Positions 56,230 through 64,000 of a stretch of 64,000 nt of DNA are shown piece after piece. This DNA comes from Eudorina sp. 2006-703-Eu-15. Its lineage: Eukaryota > Chlorophyta > Chlorophyceae > Chlamydomonadales > Volvocaceae. The DNA lies in assembly GCA_003117195.1 (NCBI GenBank), contig BDSI01000018.1, positions 534,230-598,229 on the forward strand, in the 5' to 3' direction. The notes beneath the pieces were generated by a model. That model worked only from the letters and a program-made list of their open reading frames with translations, made no database searches and had not been told where the DNA came from. Position 1 is the first letter of the stretch, and every line of letters begins with the position of its first letter. A program made the translations under genes and the position numbers.

Positions 56230-56995
56230 CGTAGTTGCGTACGGCACTTTGCCAGTCCCGCCGTCTGCCCTGGCGGATTTCCGGGCCACCCTCCGGCGGC
56301 TGTGGAAGCTGCGCTGGGAGAACTACCAAAAGGAACCACTCTGGCGGATCGCTCTGTATGGTATCGCGGGCTTTCCGCTGGTCGCCGCCCACGCCGCGCG
56401 GGAGCAAGGTGCTAGCCTGCGGGCGGCAACGATGTGCCCCTGTGGTGCCCCTGTCACTGGGCGTGGCGCATGCTGGGTTCGGCGCCACTTGTTCTGGGAC
56501 TTGCGCGGTCGTTGCGTGAAGAGATGGGGGCTGCGATGGGGACTGCTGTGGGCGCCCAGGACGCTGTGTTTGCCCGCCACCCCCCGCCGGGTGTCCGGCA
56601 GGCTGTCTGGGATGTCCTGGCTTTGGCGGCCCTGGCGGCCATCGAGCGGGGCCGCCAACGCATGTACCATTTGTGGGATACATTCACTGCTATATCGCGT
56701 GCGCGCTTGGTTTCGATACCCGTTGAGGTCACTGCGGACTTTTGGGCCCGTCTCGCGTCTTTTGCGACGCTCGGCCTGCGTCCGCGGAACTGGTCTTCCG
56801 TGCCGTCCGATCACCCTTTTCTGTGCGGGATGTCGGGGCGTGACGTTCTTTCCCGGCCTTCGGACGTTGACTCACCACCCGGGTCCCCCGACCCGTGAGC
56901 TGCTGAAGTTCACTGCGGGTAGGTTCCACCCCTGTTCGATGTTCGCTGTGTTCTTTATCATTACGTTCGCGTCGTCGTTGCTTGAACTCTGACTG
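56230..56995 (+). mobile_element. 3' end of a LINE (RT C-terminal tail)
   Basis: Two frames joined by a 1-bp shift near 56,500: 56,249 onward (WKLRWENYQKEPLWRIAL; CPCGAPVTG; RRHLFWD) and then 56,434-56,898 (RSLREEMGAAMGTAVG; VWDVLALAALAAIERGR). A Cys-rich motif followed by HxFWD and then a helix with VW…AA..A.E.GR is the usual C-terminus of volvocine LINEs. RT proper is missing. It is a truncated, inactive copy. Confidence 0.7.
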
Positions 56996-59180
56996 CTGCG
57001 GTGGCTGGGCGCTGGTGGTGATTTTCTTTGGCATGGCTCCCTGCCTAGTGCACGGCGTGCCCCTGGGGTAGGATGAACAGTCCGTCTGCGCCTGTACGGC
57101 GAGCGAGCAGCTTAATAATTGCTGGTCCCCCTGGTAACGATCGCTTCCTAATGGGTGTTATAATTTGAATGAATAATAATATAATATGCAATGAATAATT
57201 AACATTAATAAGAATCATAGATACAGTTTTTATGTTATTCCTTACTAATATTTTGTTTTATTTTTTCGTCCTTCAAATTGCCCGAAGAAAGCGGGGGGGG
57301 CGAGGGGACAGCTGAGACGGCAGGGGCAGGTGCCGCCACTTACATACTGTGCTTTGGGTCCGAGTCCCAACCTGACCCAATATCCTTTTGTGTTACTACT
57401 AAAGATCCACGCTTCCGCTAGCTAGGTATTCGTCTATCGTTAAGGTAGACGGACCGTCCTTACACCACCAAGCCAACTAATAAGCCAACCCCCCTTATCC
57501 ACCTGGTACATACCAGCACTCTGTCTCCGCCCGGACGCAGCAATCGCCGCCGACATTAAGGCGGCGTCCTGGGGCCTCATAATAATAACCGCGTTGCAGC
57601 ATCAGATTGACCAGCACAGCAGTGGTATTGAGCTGCCCCTTGTAGGCGGACTTCTCTTCCGCTACACGCACATCAGCCCCAAACGAACACAGCCCAACCA
57701 AAATAACAGGATAGATACTGGCCTCACCTAACTGGTGTTACTAACCATGCAGCAGCCGCAGTAGTACAGCACCTCACAGCTGCACACGCTGTCCATCCTG
57801 GCTGGCCGCCTCGCTCGCTCTTACCCACCAGGACACACGGGGCGCCTACCTGCTATCAGCCACCATCAGCCTGCACGCGCTCATGCTCGCTCATCAACTT
57901 CGACCTCACATACATGGTCGTCGACCAGCAGCTTGTCAGATCAGCCAGACCAGTTGATGCCGCGTGTGCAGTTCATATCTGTAAGCACAAAGGCGTAACC
58001 CGGGATGTCTCGGGGCTGTAAGCCTGGCTTACACTCCCCCCCCTTTAGAACCGAGCGTCCTCGCCGGTCTGCCGGAGTGCCACGGAGCCCTACCGCTCCT
58101 TGGAGAGGAAGTACGCCGCTTACGTGATCTCAGGGGATCGAACCGCCGCACTCGGCTTTGCCAGGTTGTACGGCACGGTCTCGATACCAATTATAAGCAC
58201 AAAGTGCGAACCTTTACATTTGGTCTTACATTTGGCATCCAGACCAGTGCCGTACCCGTATGTGGTGGATTTGGGTCGGCGGTACGATCCTTGGCGCAGC
58301 CATTACCGGCCCTTGTGGATCAAGGACGGTACGACCCCGTGCTAATCTGGTAAAACCGGCATACGATGGGGTGGCCCAATGCCTGGCGCCGAGGACGGCT
58401 TGCTCCTAAGGGGGGGAGTGTAAGCCCGGTGCCTGAGCATCCGCGGGATTAGCCTTTAGGTCTTACAATATCATGCTGCGCAACTACATGAATAACCAGG
58501 ACACAGTTGCACACTTCGACATCCCGGCCGGTATGATAGTAGGTACACAGCCGCGAAATAATGTGCATGCATGAGCGTGCAGTTAATGTACCTAAATGGT
58601 ATATATTGGCCTGCTAGACTGCAATATTGTGAAGGTCACTTACGAGGTCTTACACATACGCATGTATCTTCATCACGTGCGAGAGTGCTGTGACGCAAGA
58701 GGGTTCTGCGTAGCGCGCGGAGCCTCGCGGAGTGCCTGTGACGTGTCTTACTGCTCCCCTTTGCGAGTTGTGGTATGCACCTTCAGGTCTGTAAGTCTGC
58801 AATTGGCCGCAGCAGTGGACGTGGCGTGACCGGGTGGAACTCGGACAGCGAGGGGCTTCTCCGTGTGTCGGGGAGCGAGGGGGTCGTCTCATGAAGCGGC
58901 AGCGTGCCGCCCCCGCCCCCGCACGCCACGCTTGCTTTGGGTCCCGTGGCGGCCGGCACGGAACGGCGCTTTGTACGTAGCCGCTATGCCCGCCAAACGC
59001 CGTATTCCGTTATGTGGGCTTACATACCGGTGTACCGTTTCTCATGGAAGCGGTGTTGAGCGGTTCGCAGTGGATATATGTCACCTACCCGGCGTGCGCG
59101 TGCATGCTGGCCCCTTGGAGAGATGGCGAATGGGTGACGCTGCATTCCCAATGTAATAATACCGTACCGGTAGTTGACAT
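56996..59180. other. intergenic with LTR-like remnants
   Basis: 57,160-57,270 is strikingly AT-rich (AATAATAATATAATATGC), perhaps the tail of the LINE. 58,015-58,050 has GGCTTACACTCCCCCCCC and 58,405-58,435 the inverse GGGGGGGAGTGTAAGCC; both look like polypurine tract/LTR junctions facing each other about 370 bp apart, probably remnants of another LTR element. No gene recognised. Confidence 0.45.
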
Positions 59181-59564
59181 TGTTGTATTATGCTCTGTCT
59201 CGCATAATCAACAATATGCTCTTTATGGTATTTTACTGTTCTGTATTTGCTGTCACTTTTGAGGAAGCTGTTCCTTACACTTTGCTGATACGTAACTGTT
59301 TACGAACCTGTATTTCGGACTGCCGAATCCTGTTATTCTGCTGGTAATTGTAATCTGTTTACAATTAGGACAACTGGTCCTGGTAGCTGATTCTGTGTGA
59401 CTCCGGTTGCTGAGTTCAAACTGACGGTTAAACCGTTGCCTCACTGACCCTTCGTCCAAGTGGCGGCTCGCCGTACACTACTGGGCGCGGACCTGGTGCA
59501 TTTAAGCACACTGCGACTCAACAATCGGTAGTTCTTACTACCACCTAAATACGTGGATACAACA
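59181..59564 (+). repeat. LTR of Ty3 family 1
   Basis: TGTTGTAT…ATACAACA, 384 bp, the inverted counterpart of 2,358-2,741. Confidence 0.92.
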
Positions 59565-59566
59565 AG

Positions 59567-59580
59567 TGGTATCGAGACGG
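59567..59580 (+). promoter_or_regulatory. primer-binding site of family 1
   Basis: TGGTATCGAGACGG two bases after the LTR. The second copy at about 60,389 reads TGGACTCGAGACGG, so the site varies within the locus. Confidence 0.7.
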
Positions 59581-59670
59581 CTTTCCTGTATACGCTTCCG
59601 ACTGCTGATACTTTGACCATGGCCAGTCTGAAGTTCGGCACTTATTCGCCTAACATGAACGCCAAGGTCG

Positions 59671-60985
59671 CAGGCAAAGCCGGTCTTCCATCCGACGGAG
59701 ATACTCCTTGAAGGAGCACCCAAACTTGGTCTTCTCAGCGAGCTGAGCAGCCGAGTAGTACGTCTTGTCGGAGGGTGTCGACCGGGCGGCAGCAGCGACG
59801 GCAGGCGCCGCACGCGGGGCAGGAGCCGCGGCGGCGACGGCAGGCCGGGGAGAAGCGCCAGCAGCGGCGGCGGCGGCGGCGGGTGCAGACGCCGTCGGAG
59901 CGCGCGCACGCCGGCCGTTGCTGGGTCCCGAGGCCGCCGGGTCAACATCCTCCTCAGCGAACGAGGAGTTGTCGGCAGATGCCCCAGCAGGCGCAGCGGC
60001 CACAGGAGCCGAGGGGACAGCCACGCCGAACTTGACAGCCAACACCCGAATCAAGGTCGCAGGTGACGCTTGACTCAGGACGGTTCCAGGCGAATCGCCC
60101 AGGACAGTGATGCGCAGACGAATGGGATATTCGCCCGGCGACGATTCTGCACCAGCAGCGGCAGCGACCTTGGCGTTCATGTTAGGCGAATAAGTGCCGA
60201 ACTTCAGACTGGCCATGGTCAAAGTATCAGCAGTCGGAAGCGTATACAGGAAAGCCGTCTCGAGTCCACTTGTTGTACAGATACGCCATCAGAAAGGCGG
60301 ACAGTGAACAAGTTCGGTAAGCAATTGCTGAATTGCAAACCGGTCCTGTTCACTGTCCGCCTTTCTGATGGCGTATCTTTACAACAAGTGGACTCGAGAC
60401 GGCTTTCCTGTATACGCTTCCGACTGCTGATACTTTGACCATGGCCAGTCTGAAGTTCGGCACTTATTCGCCTAACATGAACGCCAAGGTCGCTGCCGCT
60501 GCTGGTGCAGAATCGTCGCCGGGCGAATATCCCATTCGTCTGCGCATCACTGTCCTGGGCGATTCGCCTGGAACCGTCCTGAGTCAAGCGTCACCTGCGA
60601 CCTTGATTCGGGTGTTGGCTGTCAAGTTCGGCGTGGCTGTCCCCTCGGCTCCTGTGGCCGCTGCGCCTGCTGGGGCATCTGCCGACAACTCCTCGTTCGC
60701 TGAGGAGGATGTTGACCCGGCGGCCTCGGGACCCAGCAACGGCCGGCGTGCGCGCGTTCCGACGGCGTCTGCACCCGCCGCCGCCGCCGCCGCTGCTGGC
60801 GCTTCTCCCCGGCCTGCCGTCGCCGCCGCGGCTCCTGCCCCGCGTGCGGCGCCTGCCGTCGCTGCTGCCGCCCGGTCGACACCCTCCGACAAGACGTACT
60901 CGGCTGCTCAGCTCGCTGAGAAGACCAAGTTTGGGTGCTCCTTCAAGGAGTATCTCCGTCGGATGGAAGACCGGCTTTGCCTGCG
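59671..60985. repeat. gag/LTR palindrome
   Basis: 59,671-60,326 is the reverse complement of about 60,335-60,985: gag, leader, primer site and about 60 bp of LTR end. The centre near 60,331 is GCAATTGCTGAATTGC. The arms differ slightly (three extra bases near 59,757; CAGATACG versus TATCTTT near the LTR ends). Confidence 0.9.
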
Positions 60986-61100
60986 CTGCTGCTCCGACGC
61001 CCACCGTGTGAACCATTGCCCAATCTGGCGGGCCGAGCACCCCGAGCTGTTCGTCGACGGCACTCCGCCGCCCAAGAAGAAGGCCCGGCGCAACGTTTAG
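60441..61100 (+). CDS. Ty3 family 1 gag
   Basis: 219 codons from MASLKFGTYSPN to a TAG stop. An N-terminal domain (PIRLRITVLGDSPGTVL), a long Ala/Pro tract, then KTKFGCSFKEYLRRMEDR and a zinc knuckle CLRCCSDAHRVNHC (C-X2-C-X4-H-X4-C), ending in a basic KKKARRNV. No typical capsid domain is seen, so it is short for a Ty3 gag. The ATG is chosen because it opens the frame after the conserved leader. It is in the same frame as pol. Confidence 0.8.
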   Translation: MASLKFGTYSPNMNAKVAAAAGAESSPGEYPIRLRITVLGDSPGTVLSQASPATLIRVLAVKFGVAVPSAPVAAAPAGASADNSSFAEEDVDPAASGPSNGRRARVPTASAPAAAAAAAGASPRPAVAAAAPAPRAAPAVAAAARSTPSDKTYSAAQLAEKTKFGCSFKEYLRRMEDRLCLRCCSDAHRVNHCPIWRAEHPELFVDGTPPPKKKARRNV

Positions 61101-63563
61101 GTTGTTGCCCAGGGTGGTTCGGAGGGACTGCCCCCTGGGTGTTCTGCTGATGCTGCTGTGGTTGGCTGCGCTGTCGGTATTGGCGGTTCTGTTGGCTCTG
61201 TTGCCGGTGTTTCTGTGGCTGCTGTGCCAGACACTGTTGCTTGCCGTCGCCGTGCCGTACGCGCCTTGACGCCGTCCGCGCTTGCTGAACTCGAACTTGC
61301 TGTGGGCCGCCGTTTCAGCTTCGATGCGCACACTGCGCGCGCGGGGTTTGATTCGGTCTGTAACCTGGGTCTGCCGTGCTGTCGGCCGCTGTCATCTGTC
61401 GACCTGGGTGGTCACACGGTTCTGTTTGTCCCTTCATCCATGCGTGAGATGCAGACTCAGCTGGCGCATTACCGTTCGTGCAAGCAGCTGCGTCCTGGCA
61501 CCTCTGCCTGTCTGCTTTTGCCTGCGCACTTGTCTCGTCGCGCCTCTCGTCACCTGGTCGGTATGGCTCAGATACGACGCTTCGACAAGGGTGCTGGTCT
61601 GTTCAACGGGTTGGACTTGTCTGGGGCTGTGGTTGCCTTGCCTTCGCTGCCGTACTCGGTCGATGTCTGGTACGACCCACCTCGGCCTGTCTCCACTCCT
61701 GCTGCCCCTTTCTTGTCAACCCTCTGTTCGCCAGTTGCTGCTTCCCTCTCAGGAGCCGACCTGCCTCGCGTCGCTCTGTCCTCCGCTGGCGTTCCTCTGC
61801 CGACGCTGGTGGACTCCGGCGCCAGTCACGACTTCGTGTCTGAGGCTACTGTACGGCAACTTGGTCTGCCGATCCGCCCCAGTGCCTGGTCACACGTCAC
61901 CCTCGCTGATGGAGGTAAGAGCGCGTTGCTTGGGCAGGTGACTTTGCGTGCCTCTGCTGGCCCGCTGCGGTTGCAACTTCAACCATATGTCTTGCCTGAC
62001 CTGACCAGCGTCGCGTCTCTTATCTTGGGGTCTGGGTCTCTGCACTTGCACGGTGCTGCTTTGGATTACGGTTCACGTACTTTGCGTCTGCGCAAGGGCC
62101 GTTTGTCGTACCGCGTGCCGTTGCTTGCCCCTGCTGTACGTGAGGGGGGCGAGGGCGCTGATGGCTCTGCGCCTGCTGCACCTCACGTTAATTTTGCGCT
62201 TGCTGCTATGTGTTCTCGCACTGAGCCTGAACCCGTTGGGCGCAAAGCTGCCACTCGCCTGCTTCGTAAGGGTGCCCATGCCTTGCTTGTTCGACCGAAA
62301 CTGTACCTGAACTCGGCCGTACAGCAACCTGATGCTAAGGACCCTGACGTTGAGGCCCTGTTGGAGGAATATGCAGATCTCTTCAAGGAGATCCCTGGCC
62401 TGCCTCCTATGCGACCTGTCGATCACACCATTCCTCTGGTACCTGGTACGGCGCCTGTGTCCCGTCCTATGTACCGCCTGAGCCCTCTGGAGCTCGACGA
62501 GGTAAAACGGCAAGTGACTGACTTGCTGGCTAAGGGCATGATCCGTCCGAGCACCTCGCCGTACTCGGCTCCTATTCTGTTCGTGGGTAAGAAGGATGGT
62601 GGTCTGCGCATGTGCATTGACTATAGGGGTCTGAATGCGGTCACTGTTAAGAACCGTTACCCCCTGCCGCGCGTAGACGATCTGTTGGACAAACTGAGGG
62701 GTTCTGCTTACTTTAGCTCTATTGACCTGCAGCAGGGCTACAATCAGATTCGGATTGCTGAGTCCGACATCCCAAAGTCTGCTTTTCGTACACCCTTTGG
62801 TCATTACGAGTATACTGTCCTGTCCTTTGGTTTGGTGAACGCCCCTGCCACCTTCCAAGCTGTTATGAATCGCATCTTCAGGCCCTTCCTGGATCGGTTC
62901 GTCGTCTGTTACCTGGACGACATCCTGATATTCTCCAAGACCCGCGAGGAGCATCTGCAGCACCTTCGTCAGGTCTTCGAGGTTCTGAGGCGTGAGCAGC
63001 TGTACGCGAAACGGTCGAAGTGCCACTGGGCGCTCTCGCAGGTCGAGTATCTGGGGCATGTCGCCTCTGCTGATGGCATTCGAATGGACCCCCGCAAGTC
63101 TGCCGCGGTCCGTGACTGGCCCACTCCGACCAACCTGCCGGACCTGCGTAAGTTTTTGGGTCTGACCAACTACTTTCGTAAGTTCATTTCGCGCTACTCT
63201 GTGATAGCTGCACCTCTGACCAATCTGACGCGTAAGGGTGCGTTTCTGTCGCCTGCTGCTTGGACTCCTGAGTGCCAACAGGCGTTTGATGAACTGAAGC
63301 GTGCTGTCTGTGATGATGTACTTCTGCGGTTCCCTGATTACTCCCTGCCTTTCCGTATTGAGGTCATATCTGATGCCTCGCTGTACGGCACCGGCGCTGT
63401 CCTGTTACAGGAGGGGAGACCTGTTGCTTTCACCAGTCAGAAGTTTACGGGTGCTGAAACTCGTTACACTACTGGGGAGCAGGAACTGCTTGCTGTCATC
63501 CACGCTCTGAAAGAATGGCGGTGTTACCTTGAGGGTCGCCCCTTCACTCTATCTGAAAACTGA
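61101..63563 (+). CDS. Ty3 family 1 pol: protease, RT, RNase H (frame break at end)
   Basis: Continuous with gag except for one TAG codon. Order (positions counted from 61,158): a region with [18 protein letters not shown], aspartic protease [15 protein letters not shown] (~217), linker, RT from [59 protein letters not shown] (YLDD at ~585), then RNase [17 protein letters not shown] and [19 protein letters not shown]. About four extra bases near 63,550 throw the frame off after GRPFTL. RT and protease look intact. Confidence 0.9.
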   Translation, partial: VVAQGGSEGLPPGCSADAAVVGCAVGIGGSVGSVAGVSVAAVPDTVACRRRAVRALTPSALAELELAVGRRFSFDAHTARAGFDSVCNLGLPCCRPLSSVDLGGHTVLFVPSSMREMQTQLAHYRSCKQLRPGTSACLLLPAHLSRRASRHLVGMAQIRRFDKGAGLFNGLDLSGAVVALPSLPYSVDVWYDPPRPVSTPAAPFLSTLCSPVAASLSGADLPRVALSSAGVPLPTLVDSGASHDFVSEATVRQLGLPIRPSAWSHVTLADGGKSALLGQVTLRASAGPLRLQLQPYVLPDLTSVASLILGSGSLHLHGAALDYGSRTLRLRKGRLSYRVPLLAPAVREGGEGADGSAPAAPHVNFALAAMCSRTEPEPVGRKAATRLLRKGAHALLVRPKLYLNSAVQQPDAKDPDVEALLEEYADLFKEIPGLPPMRPVDHTIPLVPGTAPVSRPMYRLSPLELDEVKRQVTDLLAKGMIRPSTSPYSAPILFVGKKDGGLRMCIDYRGLNAVTVKNRYPLPRVDDLLDKLRGSAYFSSIDLQQGYNQIRIAESDIPKSAFRTPFGHYEYTVLSFGLVNAPATFQAVMNRIFRPFLDRFVVCYLDDILIFSKTREEHLQHLRQVFEVLRREQLYAKRSKCHWALSQVEYLGHVASADGIRMDPRKSAAVRDWPTPTNLPDLRKFLGLTNYFRKFISRYSVIAAPLTNLTRKGAFLSPAAWTPECQQAFDELKRAVCDDVLLRFPDYSLPFRIEVISDASLYGTGAVLLQEGRPVAFTSQKFTGAETRYTTGEQELLAVIHALKEWRCYLEGRPFTLSEN

Positions 63564-64000
63564 CCACAAGCCCCTTACGTTCCTGCAAGGTGTGCCCACT
63601 CTGAACCGTCGTCAAGCCCGGTGGCTTGAGTACATGGCGCGTTTTGACTACACCTGGGAGTATCTGTCTGGTTCGATGAACATTGCTGATGCTCTCAGCC
63701 GGCACCCTAACCTGCACGCCGCAATCCTGTCTGTGACGACTCGCAGTTCTGCTCGCAAGGCTGCGGCTGTTGACCCCGTTCCGGCCGCCCCTGCGCCTGT
63801 TCGTGCACGTACGCCCGCTGACGCCGTCGCTGCCGTACCTGCCACCGCACCTGCGGCCGCTGAGGCGCCCGCAACTGATCTTTTTGCCCGTCTGCGTGCC
63901 TTGTACCGTACTGATCCGTACTTCGCTGATACTGCTAACACAGCAGCGCTCACCTGTGAGCGTGGCGTCTGGTACCGCTCCCTCCCTGATCGCAAGCAGA
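63550..64000 (+). pseudogene. Ty3 family 1 RNase H end and integrase zinc domain start
   Basis: In the shifted frame: [40 protein letters not shown] (RNase H end), an Ala/Pro linker, and TCERGVWYRSLPDRKQ leading to the H2C2 domain, where the window ends. The integrase and chromodomain of this family can be seen at 2,743-3,780. Confidence 0.85.

Larger units (their letters stand above)
59181..64000 (+). mobile_element. Ty3 family 1 locus with head-to-head gag, runs off the window
   Basis: Plus-strand order: complete LTR (59,181-59,564), primer-binding site, first codons of gag (59,620-59,670), an inverted gag copy (59,671-60,222), two LTR 3' ends head to head (60,250-60,385), then gag (60,441) and pol to the window end. 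It is a composite of at least two partial copies. Confidence 0.88.

Noticed and set aside
57495..57701. 68-codon minus-strand frame
   Set aside because: No recognisable domain and no partner exons seen.

Overview
The window is nuclear DNA of a volvocine green alga (Chlamydomonas/Volvox lineage). The evidence is split genes with GT-AG introns of about 100-700 bp, SRCR-type genes with a Pro/Ser hinge, a Kangaroo/TOC3-type tyrosine-recombinase retroelement, chromodomain Ty3 elements and LINE tails typical of these algae. It is gene-poor and transposon-rich. The genus is inferred; no marker gene fixes the species.

Layout. 1-6.4 kb is a graveyard of retroelements: a gag-only repeat pair, a truncated Ty3 chromovirus with its 3' LTR, a truncated LINE and a tRNA-related SINE-like unit. 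8.1-17.9 kb holds two tandem 10-exon SRCR genes (390 and 395 aa) that I could splice with fully consistent phases. 19.9-24.65 kb is a structurally complete DIRS/PAT-type element with split direct repeats A1/B1-A2-B2, inserted at a GTT. 25.7-34 kb is the conserved gene island: a CCDC124/Lso2-like ribosome-associated protein (minus strand, 6 exons, 226 aa), a THUMPD1/Tan1-like tRNA-acetylation adaptor (7 exons, 339 aa) and a DUF1232 membrane protein (2 exons, 323 aa).

34,338-55,688 is one Ty3 element with both LTRs, a primer-binding site, a polypurine tract and a 5-bp target duplication CCAGC. It is swollen to 21 kb because its protease is split by a 12.4-kb insertion (about 38,136-50,518) and its gag region is a large palindrome that carries a MITE. 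The 12.4-kb insertion is the most unusual object here. Both ends are arrays of CATGACTGG in opposite orientation. Inside are an unrecognised 7-exon gene running left, an Fe(II)/2-oxoglutarate oxygenase-like gene running right, two inverted arrays of a 205-bp hairpin satellite, a 262-bp tandem repeat, and a 310-bp tandem repeat in which each unit is an exon plus an intron. I read it as a candidate large DNA transposon of a kind I do not recognise.

55.7-64 kb has an intron-containing tRNA-Leu(CAG), a LINE tail, and a second Ty3 locus whose 384-bp LTR looks the same as the one at 2.4 kb, followed by a head-to-head gag palindrome and a gag-(UAG)-pol reading frame that leaves the window.

How the parts relate: the host genes are unconnected housekeeping or cell-surface genes, and the rest is layered transposition. 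The order of events can be partly read: Ty3 insertion first, then palindrome formation, then the MITE in one palindrome arm. The 12.4-kb insertion is also later than the Ty3 insertion.
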